Of a stretch of 64,000 nt of DNA, positions 46,417 to 54,116 are shown in pieces. The translations under genes were made by a program, and so were the position numbers. Positions within the stretch are counted from its first letter, which is position 1. The number at the start of each line of letters is the position of its first letter. Source of the DNA: JALZKA01 sp963701205 (lineage in GTDB: Bacteria > Actinomycetota > Thermoleophilia > Solirubrobacterales > 70-9). Where the stretch lies: NCBI GenBank assembly GCA_963701205.1, contig OY969575.1, positions 1,240,001 to 1,304,000 of the forward strand, read 5' to 3'. The notes beneath the pieces were generated by a model. The model was given only the letters and a program-made list of their open reading frames with translations. It ran no database searches and was not told where the DNA came from.

Positions 46417-47717
46417 CGGTCGATCCCCCCGAGGATCGGATCGAGCATCGCCAGATTCATGATCATGTCGGCGATGTACTGGTCAAGGCACATGTCCCGA
46501 AGGGACTGGAGGTTGACGAACGACGGGTCGCGGATGTGGACCCGTGCCGGTTTGGCTGAGCCGTCGGCGAGGATGAAGCAGCCGAGCTCGCCGCGGGGCG
46601 ACTCGATCGCGTAGTAGGACTCGCCCGGCGGCACCCGGAAGCCCTCGGTGACGAGCTTGAAGTGGTGGATCAAGGCTTCCATCGAGGTGCCGAGCTCGTG
46701 CCGGGGTGGAAGCACGATCTTGCGGTCGTCGGCCATCACAGGGCCCTCCGGGAGCCCGTCCAGTGCTTGCTCGATGATCTTGACCGACTCCCGCATTTCC
46801 TGGACCCGGCAGCTGAACCTGTCCCAGCCGTCGCCAACGGTGCCAACCGGGATGTCGAAGTCGAGGTCGCCGTACGCGAGGTAGGGATCGACCTTGCGCA
46901 AATCCCAGGGCTCGCCCGCTGCACGCAGCAGTGGCCCGGTCACGCCAAGCGCCAGCAGACGCTCGCGCGAGACGATCCCGACCCCCTTCGTCCTGTGGAG
47001 AAAGATCTCGTTGTTCGTCAAGAGCGCCTCGAACTGATCGATGCGCGCCGGGAACTCGGCGCAGAACTCGCGCAGTTTCTGTTCGAACCCCACCGGGATG
47101 TCCTCGAAGACCCCGCCGACCTGGAAGTAGCGCGTGTGCATCCGTTGGCCGGTGGACATCTCGAACATGTCCAGAATCCGGTCGCGGTCGCGGAAGCAGT
47201 AGAAGAACATCGACATCGCGCCGAGGTCGAGCGCCGTCGTGCCGAGCCAGACGAGGTGGGAGTGCAGCCGATTCATCTCCATGTGGATCGTTCGCAGGTA
47301 TTTCGCTCGCGGCGGGATCTCGAGCCCCAGCAGCGTCTCGACGCAACCGCAGAACGCCTGCATGTTGAAGAAGTAGGAGAGGTAATCCATGCGCTCCACG
47401 AACGGGATCGCCTTCCAGTAGGACTTGTCCTCGCAGCTCTTTTCAATGCCGGTGTGGACGTAGCCCATGATCGGCTTTAGGTCACGGACGGTCTCGCCCT
47501 CGAGCGCCACGAGCAGCCGCAGCACGCCGTGCGTAGCCGGGTGGTGCGGGCCCAGGTTGATCGTCATCAGCTCGGACTCGATCTCCGGCATCTCGTCGGC
47601 CGGATGCCTGCCCACCAGCGCGTCCGCGTCCGTGCGTTCCTGGGGCGAGAAACCGATGACCTCGGCCGCCGAGCGGGCAACAACGTCGCGGCCGTGCGCT
47701 GGGGCCGACTTACTCAC
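46413..47717 (-). CDS. nuoD: NADH-quinone oxidoreductase subunit D
   Basis: 434 residues from the GTG at 47717, which overlaps the nuoC stop as GTGA; another GTG at 47726 is in frame. Key blocks: INLGPHHPATHGVLRL (quinone-site His), VGYVHTG-like MGYVHTGIEKSCE, MNRLHSHLVWLG, and the C-terminal SPRGELGCFILADGSAKPAR. An N-terminal extension of about 45 residues precedes the conserved part. It lines the quinone pocket together with NuoB. Confidence 0.96.
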   Translation of the reverse strand: MSKSAPAHGRDVVARSAAEVIGFSPQERTDADALVGRHPADEMPEIESELMTINLGPHHPATHGVLRLLVALEGETVRDLKPIMGYVHTGIEKSCEDKSYWKAIPFVERMDYLSYFFNMQAFCGCVETLLGLEIPPRAKYLRTIHMEMNRLHSHLVWLGTTALDLGAMSMFFYCFRDRDRILDMFEMSTGQRMHTRYFQVGGVFEDIPVGFEQKLREFCAEFPARIDQFEALLTNNEIFLHRTKGVGIVSRERLLALGVTGPLLRAAGEPWDLRKVDPYLAYGDLDFDIPVGTVGDGWDRFSCRVQEMRESVKIIEQALDGLPEGPVMADDRKIVLPPRHELGTSMEALIHHFKLVTEGFRVPPGESYYAIESPRGELGCFILADGSAKPARVHIRDPSFVNLQSLRDMCLDQYIADMIMNLAMLDPILGGIDR

Positions 47718-48244
47718 TCGTACCACCCAGGTACTTCGCGCTCGGTGTTGGTGAAAATCACGGGCTCGCCGCCGATCGGGAAGTCGCGGCGCTGGGGCCA
47801 GCCGACGTAATCCTCCGGCATCAGGATCCGCCGCAGGTCAGGGTGGCCTGTAAAGACGATGCCGAAGAAGTCGTAGACCTCGCGCTCCTGATGGTCGGCA
47901 GTCGGCCACTCGTCGCAGACGGATGGGATCTCGGGCAGCGCGTCCTCGCCCGGGTCGGCGATCGCGGCGCGAACTCGGATCCGTTCGACCCGCGCCATTG
48001 ACAGCAATTCGTAGTGCACCCCGAATCGCGGCTCCGCCGGCAGGTAATCGACGCCGTGGACGCTGGCCAGGAACGTGTACTCCTGCCCGGGCGTGTCGCG
48101 AAGCCAAGCCAGAACCTCCCGAATCGCTTCCGGGTTGGCGATCAGGCACGCCTGCCCGTACTCGTGATAGGTACCGCGGATGGCGTCGGGATGGGCCTCG
48201 TTCAGGTCGGCCGCGATCAGTTCCAGGCCCGGTGCATCGGGCAT
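47714..48244 (-). CDS. nuoC: NADH-quinone oxidoreductase subunit C
   Basis: 176 residues from the ATG at 48244, sharing one base with the nuoB stop (TGATG). The long frame extending upstream is antisense-like and rejected. Conserved C-terminal signature: EREVYDFFGIVFTGHPDLRRILMPEDYVGWP in consecutive stretches. It belongs to the peripheral arm, and separate nuoC and nuoD genes are normal outside E. coli. Confidence 0.95.
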   Translation of the reverse strand: MPDAPGLELIAADLNEAHPDAIRGTYHEYGQACLIANPEAIREVLAWLRDTPGQEYTFLASVHGVDYLPAEPRFGVHYELLSMARVERIRVRAAIADPGEDALPEIPSVCDEWPTADHQEREVYDFFGIVFTGHPDLRRILMPEDYVGWPQRRDFPIGGEPVIFTNTEREVPGWYE

Positions 48245-49101
48245 CAGATGAACCGCCCCTGGTCGCGCTCCGCGGCCGAGTAGTCGGCCTCCGGGTTGCG
48301 GATTCCCGGCCGGACGCCGATGCCGGAATCCTCCGTTTCGCGTCCGGTTTCGTCGGGTTGCGTCGCCGTCGGGGGCGCGGGCTCGGCCGTTGCGTCCGCC
48401 GCGCGAGCGGCAGCGTGCGCCGCCTGGTACGCCGCCTCGGCTTCGTCGGTGAGGTTGCCCAGTTCGTCGGCCCACTCCTCCGTTCCGTGGGCGCTGTAGC
48501 GGGTGCGCCAGCCCTGGTCCGGGTTGCCAAGGATCATCCGCTGGAGCTTGTTGAAGCCGTAGAGGAGGGCCTCTGGGCGCGGCGGGCACCCGGGAACGTG
48601 GATATCGACGGGCAGGAACTTGTCAGCGCCCTGGATCACCGCGTAGTTGGCAAACATCCCGCCAGACGACGAACATGCGCCCATCGAGACGACCCATTTG
48701 GGCTCAAGCATCTGGTCGTAAAGGCGGCGAACCACCGGCGCCATCTTGATCGAGACCCGGCCCGAGAGAATGAGCATGTCCGCCTGGCGCGGCGAGGCCC
48801 GCATCGCCTCAGCGCCGAAGCGCGCGATGTCGTAGCGGGGGCCGACGATCGACATCATCTCGATCGCGCAGCACGCAAGCCCGAAGGTCGCGGGGAAGAT
48901 TGCGTTGGCCCGGCCCCAATTCAGCACCTTGTCGAGCCGCGTGGTCAGGAGCGCCTCCTCGACGTGTTTTTCGAGGTCGGCGGCATTCAGGTCGCCGCGC
49001 AGCAGGTCCCTGGCGCGGTGCTGGCGAACAAGCAGGCGCTCGTTGGCCGCCGGCTCATCGAGGGGTTGCGAGGCACGGATCTTCTCGCGCTTTACTTCCA
49101 A
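48244..49101 (-). CDS. nuoB: NADH-quinone oxidoreductase subunit B with long C-terminal extension
   Basis: 285 residues from a TTG at 49101 that lies 10 nt inside the end of nuoA (TTGGAAGTAA); no ATG or GTG fits ahead of the conserved region. Cluster N2 ligands: the adjacent CC in FGLACCAIEMM, Cys in SMGACSSSGGMF and Cys in VPGCPPRPEALLYG. The canonical protein ends near residue 190; here a further ~95-residue Ala/Glu/Pro/Asp-rich tail follows with no recognised domain. Confidence 0.95.
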   Translation of the reverse strand: MEVKREKIRASQPLDEPAANERLLVRQHRARDLLRGDLNAADLEKHVEEALLTTRLDKVLNWGRANAIFPATFGLACCAIEMMSIVGPRYDIARFGAEAMRASPRQADMLILSGRVSIKMAPVVRRLYDQMLEPKWVVSMGACSSSGGMFANYAVIQGADKFLPVDIHVPGCPPRPEALLYGFNKLQRMILGNPDQGWRTRYSAHGTEEWADELGNLTDEAEAAYQAAHAAARAADATAEPAPPTATQPDETGRETEDSGIGVRPGIRNPEADYSAAERDQGRFI

Positions 49102-49451
49102 TCCAGAGCGCCCCTTCGCCAGACGTAGATCAGCGCCACCAAGAGCAGGGACACAAAGACGATGATCTCCGCAAGGACGAAGAACGAGTCGGCGCCCTGC
49201 AGGATCGCGCCGACGGGGTAGAGGAAGACGACCTCGATGTCGAACAGGATGAAGAGCATCGCGATCATGTAGAAGCTGACCCCGAAACGGAAGGTCTGCG
49301 AGACCTCGCTTGGTAGGCCGCACTCATAGGGCTCGGTCTTGACCTTGTTGGGGCGCCGGGGGCCGAGCAATCCATTGACCGCCACGAGCGCACCACCCAC
49401 GATCAACCCGAGCCCCGAGAAAACGATGACTGGCAGGTAGCTCTTGAGCAC
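49092..49451 (-). CDS. nuoA: NADH-quinone oxidoreductase subunit A
   Basis: 119 residues from a GTG, three membrane helices. The conserved loop KVKTEPYECGLPSEVSQTFRFGVSFY lies across two blocks, and the second helix is MIAMLFILFDIEVVFLYP. It is the first gene of nuoABCDEFGHI, with TATAGT as its -10 box upstream. Confidence 0.96.
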   Translation of the reverse strand: MLKSYLPVIVFSGLGLIVGGALVAVNGLLGPRRPNKVKTEPYECGLPSEVSQTFRFGVSFYMIAMLFILFDIEVVFLYPVGAILQGADSFFVLAEIIVFVSLLLVALIYVWRRGALDWK

Positions 49452-49462
49452 TTCGGTCGGTA

Positions 49463-49485
49463 ACTATATGCCCCGTTTGGGGAGG
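49463..49485. promoter_or_regulatory. nuoA promoter and divergent control region
   Basis: Minus-strand TATAGT (49468-49463) is a strong -10, 11 nt before the nuoA GTG. On the plus strand CCCC-GTTT-GGGG (49471-49482) forms a small hairpin that covers the purine-rich ribosome site of the divergent membrane-protein gene at 49488. Confidence 0.45.
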
Positions 49486-49487
49486 AC

Positions 49488-49925
49488 ATGAACACAGTTC
49501 ACCTGATCACTGGCGTGGCCGTTCTGGCCGCGAACCTCACTGCCGCCATCTGGGGCGCGCAGGCCTGGATCCGCCAGATTCCCTCGGAGGGTTTTTGGTA
49601 CGTGCTGCGGGTCGCCCAGACGACTGTGGTCCTGCAGGTTCTCTTCGGCGCGATTCTGCTGCTGATCGGCAGGGTTTCCCCGGACGGGCTGCACTATTTG
49701 TATGGCGTCCTGCCCGTGGGCGTCGCCATGCTCGCGGAGTTGGCCCGTGCCGGCGCCGGAGCGCGCGAGCTGGAGGGAGTGGACTTCGACGCGCTGCCGC
49801 GTGAGCGCCAACGGCTGATCGCCCTGGCGATCGTTCGCCGCGAGACGGGGATCATGACCGTCTCAGCGTTCGTCGTTTTCTTCCTCGCGCTGCGGGCCTC
49901 CGGAACGAGCGGCGCCCTGTTTTAG
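49488..49925 (+). CDS. Four-helix membrane protein of unknown function
   Basis: 145 residues. Four hydrophobic segments: LITGVAVLAANLTAAIWGAQAW, LRVAQTTVVLQVLFGAILLLIG, YLYGVLPVGVAMLAELA and TGIMTVSAFVVFFLALRA, with a charged cytoplasmic loop between the third and fourth. It is divergent from nuoA and overlaps the convergent flavin reductase gene by 4 bp. No family recognised. Confidence 0.78.
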   Translation: MNTVHLITGVAVLAANLTAAIWGAQAWIRQIPSEGFWYVLRVAQTTVVLQVLFGAILLLIGRVSPDGLHYLYGVLPVGVAMLAELARAGAGARELEGVDFDALPRERQRLIALAIVRRETGIMTVSAFVVFFLALRASGTSGALF

Positions 49926-50413
49926 GCGCGCCGCTCGGCTGGGATCGGCAGGTACTCGCCCGCGTGGTAGATCAGCGGCACGCCCTCGCGGGTTCCCAAT
50001 CCGGTGACCACACCCGTGACGATCACATGATCGCCGCCGTCGAGCAGGTCTCGCAACTCGCAGACGATCCAGACCAACGCTTCGTCCAAGACCGGCACGC
50101 CGTCTTGCTCGGAGGATCCGACTCCCGCCCACTTTTCCTCGTGTGAGGCCGGCGTCGAAAACGATCGGGCGTGATCGGCGCCCTCGCTTGAGAGCACGTT
50201 GACCGCAAAGCGGCCGGACGCGCGGACCGCGCCGAGCGTGCGCGAACGCCGGTCGAGACAGACCAGCATCATCGGCGGATCAAGCGACAGCGACGCCACC
50301 GCGCTGGCCGTTGCCCCGGCCGCGATCGCGTCTCTTGGAGCGGTGACCACGGTGACCGCAGTGGGGACGAGGGCCATCGCCTGGCGGAAGTCTTTGGGGG
50401 AGGGGGCTGCCAT
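49922..50413 (-). CDS. Flavin reductase-like (FMN-binding split barrel) protein
   Basis: 163 residues from the ATG at 50413. Family pattern: FRQAMALVPTAVTVVTA, GATASAVASLSLDPPMMLVCLDRRSRT, FAVNVLSSEGADHARSFS and VPLIYHAGEYLPI at the end. These proteins reduce FMN/FAD with NAD(P)H, often for a two-component monooxygenase. A longer upstream frame crosses other genes and is rejected. No partner oxygenase is adjacent; the FMO at 17379 is self-sufficient by type. Confidence 0.9.
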   Translation of the reverse strand: MAAPSPKDFRQAMALVPTAVTVVTAPRDAIAAGATASAVASLSLDPPMMLVCLDRRSRTLGAVRASGRFAVNVLSSEGADHARSFSTPASHEEKWAGVGSSEQDGVPVLDEALVWIVCELRDLLDGGDHVIVTGVVTGLGTREGVPLIYHAGEYLPIPAERRA

Positions 50414-50426
50414 AGGGGGTCCGGAA

Positions 50427-50434
50427 AGTATGAT
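50427..50434. promoter_or_regulatory. Overlapping divergent -10 boxes
   Basis: AGTATGAT contains TATGAT on the plus strand (50429-50434), 9 nt before the cytochrome GTG, and CATACT on the minus strand (50432-50427), 13 nt before the flavin reductase ATG. The two promoters share four bases, so RNA polymerase cannot occupy both at once. Confidence 0.5.
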
Positions 50435-50443
50435 GCCGCCGCG

Positions 50444-50809
50444 GTGCGATTCGTCCCGGCAATCCTGACCGCCCTCGCGGCGGCCCTCCTGCTCGCCGCC
50501 TGCGGCAGCGAGGGAATCGAGGTGCCACAAGGCACCGCCGATCGCGCGGGCGCCGAGCTCTTCGCGGAGAGCTGTTCCGGTTGTCACAGCATGGAGGCCG
50601 CCGGTGCCGTTGGGTCGGCCAACCGCCGCCTGCGCACCCAGGGCCCGAACCTTGACGAGCGCGATGTATCGCTCGACGATGCGCTGTATGCGATTCGCAA
50701 CGGCGGTTTCTCGGGCGCCCTGATGCCGCAGCAGATCGTCACGGGCAAGGACGCCGAGGCCGTAGCAGCCTTCGTCGCCAAGTACTCGGGCTCCAAGGCC
50801 GACCAGTAG
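50444..50809 (+). CDS. Cytochrome c lipoprotein
   Basis: 121 residues from a GTG. Signal ILTALAAALLLAAC with the lipobox Cys at residue 20, then a class I cytochrome c domain: heme site CSGCH (residues ~45-49) and a likely axial Met in FSGALMPQQIV. It should be a small membrane-tethered electron carrier on the outside. It is flanked by serS 28 bp downstream on the same strand. Confidence 0.9.
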   Translation: MRFVPAILTALAAALLLAACGSEGIEVPQGTADRAGAELFAESCSGCHSMEAAGAVGSANRRLRTQGPNLDERDVSLDDALYAIRNGGFSGALMPQQIVTGKDAEAVAAFVAKYSGSKADQ

Positions 50810-50837
50810 GGCGAGAGCCCGGACGGCCGCCCGCGCG

Positions 50838-52124
50838 ATGCTCGATCTGAAGCGAATCCGCGCGGAACCCGACGAGGTGCGAGCGGCCCTTGCCCGACGG
50901 GGCGCGGCTGACGCTTTCGACGAGTTCCTCGCAGCCGACGCCAGGCGCCGCGAGCTGCTGCCTGAGGTCGAGGACGGCAGGGCCCGCCGCAACGCGGCCT
51001 CTGAGGAGATTGCGAAGGTTAAGCGCGAGGGCGGCGAGGCGGACGCTGCGATCGCCGAGATGCGCGAGCTTGGCGGACGGATCAAGGAGCTGGAAGCCGA
51101 GCTCGCCGAGGTCGAGGAACGCCACGGGGCGCTCGCCTCGTCGCTTCCAAATTTGCCGCACCCCGACGTTCCCGACGGCGGCGAGGAGGATGCGATCACG
51201 GTGCGCGAAGGTGGCGCACCGGCGCAGTTTGAGTTCGAGCCGCGCGACCATCTGGACCTCGGCACGCAGCACGGGTGGATCGAGATGGAGAAGGCCGCCG
51301 CAGCGTCCGGATCGCGTTTCGCCTACCTGATGGGCGACCTTGTGCTGGTCGAGCTGGCGCTCATCCGAATGGTGGTTGAACTCCTTTGCCGGGAGGGGTT
51401 CAAGCCCGTCGTGCCGCCGGTCTTGGTCCGGGAGAATGCGCTCTATGGCACTGGGTACTTCCCGGGCGAGCGCGAGATGATCTACGAGGTTGAGCGCGAT
51501 GAGTTGTTTTTGGTTGGAACCTCGGAGGTCTCATTGGGCGCGCTGCACGCTGACGAGGCGCTGGAACCGGGGCAACTGCCGTTGCGCTACGCCGGAATCT
51601 CGACGTGCTTTCGGCGCGAGGCCGGCGCAGCAGGCAAGGACACACGCGGGATTTTTCGCGTGCATCAGTTCGAGAAGGTTGAGATGTTCTCGTTTGTCGA
51701 GCCGTCCGACTCGGAGGCCGAGCACGAGCGCATCCTCGCGATCGAGGAAGCGATCCTCAACGCGCTCGAGATCCCCTACCGCGTGGTTGAGATTCCGATC
51801 GGGGATCTGGGCGCCCCCGCGGCGCGCAAGTTCGATTGCGAGGCGTGGATTCCGAGCGAGGGCCGCTACCGCGAGCTGACCTCCTGCTCCAACACCACCG
51901 ATTATCAGGCGCGCCGGCTTGGCGCGCGGTTTCGGGCCGAGCCCGGAGGCCAGCCCATCGTCTGCCACACGCTGAACGGGACGGCGACTGCGGTGGGGCG
52001 GACGCTCATCGCCCTGATCGAAAACGGCCAGCAGGCCGATGGCAGCGTGCGGCTTCCTGCGGCGCTGGTCGAGGCTGGGGCCCCGGCGACTATTCCTTCT
52101 CCAGGTCCAGCGAACAGGAGTTGA
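50838..52124 (+). CDS. serS: Seryl-tRNA synthetase
   Basis: 428 residues. N-terminal coiled coil (about 25-105, Glu/Arg/Ala-rich) for tRNA-Ser contact, then the class II core: motif 2 STCFRREAGAAGKDTRGIFR, the serine pocket and the motif 3 region HTLNGTATAVGRTLIALIEN, with ELTSCSNTTDYQARR before it. It charges tRNA-Ser. Its 3' end overlaps the convergent msrB by 35 bp. Confidence 0.97.
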   Translation: MLDLKRIRAEPDEVRAALARRGAADAFDEFLAADARRRELLPEVEDGRARRNAASEEIAKVKREGGEADAAIAEMRELGGRIKELEAELAEVEERHGALASSLPNLPHPDVPDGGEEDAITVREGGAPAQFEFEPRDHLDLGTQHGWIEMEKAAAASGSRFAYLMGDLVLVELALIRMVVELLCREGFKPVVPPVLVRENALYGTGYFPGEREMIYEVERDELFLVGTSEVSLGALHADEALEPGQLPLRYAGISTCFRREAGAAGKDTRGIFRVHQFEKVEMFSFVEPSDSEAEHERILAIEEAILNALEIPYRVVEIPIGDLGAPAARKFDCEAWIPSEGRYRELTSCSNTTDYQARRLGARFRAEPGGQPIVCHTLNGTATAVGRTLIALIENGQQADGSVRLPAALVEAGAPATIPSPGPANRS

Positions 52125-52482
52125 TGCAGTAGCGCTGCCCCGTCGGGCTGGGGCCGTCATCGAAGAGGTGCCCCAGGTGGGCGTCACAGCGGCTGCAGAC
52201 GACCTCCGTGCGATTCATGAACAGGCTTCGGTCGGGCCGGGTGACGACCGCATCCGAATCCATCGGGTCGAAGAAACTCGGCCATCCCGTACCCGAGTCG
52301 AACTTGGTCTTCGACTCAAACAGTTTCTGACCGCAGGCCTTGCAGCGATAGACGCCATCGTCCTTGGAATCCCAGTAGGCACCGGTGAACGCGCGTTCGG
52401 TGCCTTTCTCGCGGATCACGTGGTATTCCTCGGGCGAGAGCTCCTCGCGCCATTCGGCTTCGGTCTTTTCAAGCTTTTCCAT
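52090..52482 (-). CDS. msrB: Peptide methionine (R)-S-oxide reductase
   Basis: 130 residues from the second of two adjacent ATGs; TAACCT (minus strand, 52495-52490) ends 7 nt before it. Conserved blocks: FTGAYWDSKDDGVYRCKACG, SGTGWPSFFDPM, TEVVCSRCDAHLGHLFDDGP and the catalytic RYCINSCSLDL. Zinc-binding CxxC pairs are present. The residue after RYCINS is Cys where most MsrB have Ala. It repairs oxidised methionine. Confidence 0.95.
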   Translation of the reverse strand: MEKLEKTEAEWREELSPEEYHVIREKGTERAFTGAYWDSKDDGVYRCKACGQKLFESKTKFDSGTGWPSFFDPMDSDAVVTRPDRSLFMNRTEVVCSRCDAHLGHLFDDGPSPTGQRYCINSCSLDLEKE

Positions 52483-52527
52483 CATCGTCAGGTTAGTCGC
52501 GCGTCGAGGGCGTTCGTTACGGCGCCA

Positions 52528-52533
52528 TAGCAT
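52528..52533 (+). promoter_or_regulatory. -10 box of the thioesterase gene, leaderless type
   Basis: TAGCAT ends 6 nt before the ATG at 52540. Confidence 0.4.
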
Positions 52534-52539
52534 TGCGGG

Positions 52540-53328
52540 ATGGCGCCTGCTTTCTATGAGGTGGACGGGGAGTTGATGGTCCCCAGCGAGTTGACCCGTG
52601 GACCCTGGGACCCAGACGCGCAGCACGCCGGGCCGCCAACGGCGCTGCTCGGCCGCGCGCTGGCAGCATTGCCCACTCCTGACGGCGTTCCGATGCGCAT
52701 CGCCAAAGTCAGCTTCGAGATCCTGAGGGCGGTGCCGATCGCGCCGCTTCGGGTTGATGCCCGCATCGTTCGTGACGGGCGCCGGGTGGGTCTGCTTGAG
52801 GCGAGCCTCTTTGCGGGTGATGACGAGCTGATCCGTGCCAGCGCCTGGCGCATCCGCGAGCAGGAGATTGAACTGGGGAACGTGCCAGCGGCGCCGGAAC
52901 CGCCAACCCATACCCACGCCGACGCCCGACACGAGGACTTTTTTCCGACGGGCTCGGAGATCGGCTATCACACGGCCGTGGAGTACCTGTTCATCGCCGG
53001 GGCCTTTCTTGAGCCGGGCCCAGCAACCGTCTGGATGCGAAGCACGGTGCCGCTCGTGGCCGGCGAGGCGATCTCGCCGCTTGAGCGTGTCTTGGTTGTC
53101 GCCGACTCCGGAAACGGCGTCAGCGCCGTGCTCAATTGGCAGCGCTTTGTCTTCATCAACGTCGATCTGACGGTGCACCTGCATCGCTACCCGGTCGGCG
53201 AGTGGGTATTGCTGGAGGCTCAAACGACGCCCCAGCGCGACGGGATCGGGTTCGCCGAAGCGCAGCTCTCGGATGAACAGGGACGGATCGGCCGGTCGGC
53301 CCAGTCGCTGATGATTGGGCCTCGGTGA
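52540..53328 (+). CDS. Acyl-CoA thioesterase (TesB-like double hot-dog)
   Basis: 262 residues. WDPDAQHAGPPTALLGRAL near the start is the typical opening of the thioesterase-like superfamily (DUF4442/TesB type), followed by two hot-dog halves (about 20-115 and 145-260). It ends GIGFAEAQLSDEQGRIGRSAQSLM, where the LSDEQGRIG strand is diagnostic. It should hydrolyse acyl-CoAs of unknown chain. Confidence 0.87.
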   Translation: MAPAFYEVDGELMVPSELTRGPWDPDAQHAGPPTALLGRALAALPTPDGVPMRIAKVSFEILRAVPIAPLRVDARIVRDGRRVGLLEASLFAGDDELIRASAWRIREQEIELGNVPAAPEPPTHTHADARHEDFFPTGSEIGYHTAVEYLFIAGAFLEPGPATVWMRSTVPLVAGEAISPLERVLVVADSGNGVSAVLNWQRFVFINVDLTVHLHRYPVGEWVLLEAQTTPQRDGIGFAEAQLSDEQGRIGRSAQSLMIGPR

Positions 53329-53394
53329 CGCCTGTTCAGTAATTTCCCGCGCCGCCGATCGGGGTAGCACCGGATGTCCGGGGGCGCCAGCACG

Positions 53395-53400
53395 CATACT
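53395..53400 (+). promoter_or_regulatory. -10 box of the response regulator gene, leaderless type
   Basis: CATACT ends 9 nt before the ATG at 53410, which supports that start over an in-frame ATG at 53374. Confidence 0.45.
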
Positions 53401-53409
53401 GTCTGGGAG

Positions 53410-54108
53410 ATGCCGCCCGCTCGCACGGACACCCAACTGCAGGGCGCAGCGGACGTTGACGCCATTCAGATTGTCTTGGCCGACGACCATGCGGTCGTTC
53501 GCAGTGCGCTGCGGATGCTCTTGGACGCCGAGCCCGGGATCGAGGTTGTGGCCGAGGCAGGCGACGTCGAGGATGCAATCCGCTACGTCCGCGGCCATCG
53601 TCCGCAAGTTCTGATCCTCGACCTGAACATGCCCGGCCGCGCCAGCCTTGAGGCCCTACCCGATATCGCCGAGGCGTCCCCGGAGACGCGCGTGGTGGTA
53701 TTGACGATGCAATCCGAACCCGCGTTCGCGCGTGAGGCGATGCAGGCCGGGGTCCTGGGCTACATCCTCAAGGAAGCAGCTGACGCCGAGTTGGTCAAGG
53801 CCGTGCGTCTTGCCGCCCAGGGCCGCACCTACCTGCAGCCGGACCTTGGCGCCCGGCTTGCCGCGGAGCCGGCTGACGCGCCGGATGACCTCTCGCTTCG
53901 CGAGCTTCAGGTGCTGCGCTTGATCGCGCTCGGCCATACGAACATGGAGATTGCGGAGAAGCTGTTCATCAGCACTCGCACTGTCGAGTCCCACCGCGCC
54001 CACATCCAGCAGAAGCTCAGGCTCTCAAAACGATCCGAGCTTGTTCACTACGCGCTGGAGCGGGGCATGATGGAGCGCGAGGGATCTGAGATCAGCGGCG
54101 ACCAGTAG
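53410..54108 (+). CDS. NarL/LuxR-family response regulator
   Basis: 232 residues from the ATG at 53410. Receiver domain IQIVLADDHAVVRSALRMLL with the phosphoacceptor Asp in VLILDLNMPGR and Lys in YILKEAADAE; C-terminal LuxR helix-turn-helix DLSLRELQVLRLIALGHTN... with NMEIAEKLFISTRTVESHR. The partner kinase is the convergent gene ending 9 bp away. Target genes are unknown. Confidence 0.94.
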   Translation: MPPARTDTQLQGAADVDAIQIVLADDHAVVRSALRMLLDAEPGIEVVAEAGDVEDAIRYVRGHRPQVLILDLNMPGRASLEALPDIAEASPETRVVVLTMQSEPAFAREAMQAGVLGYILKEAADAELVKAVRLAAQGRTYLQPDLGARLAAEPADAPDDLSLRELQVLRLIALGHTNMEIAEKLFISTRTVESHRAHIQQKLRLSKRSELVHYALERGMMEREGSEISGDQ

Positions 54109-54116
54109 CACCGCAG

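Noticed and set aside
52483..53607. Upstream extension of msrB
   Set aside because: Antisense to the thioesterase and the response regulator start; the MsrB fold begins after the ATG at 52482.
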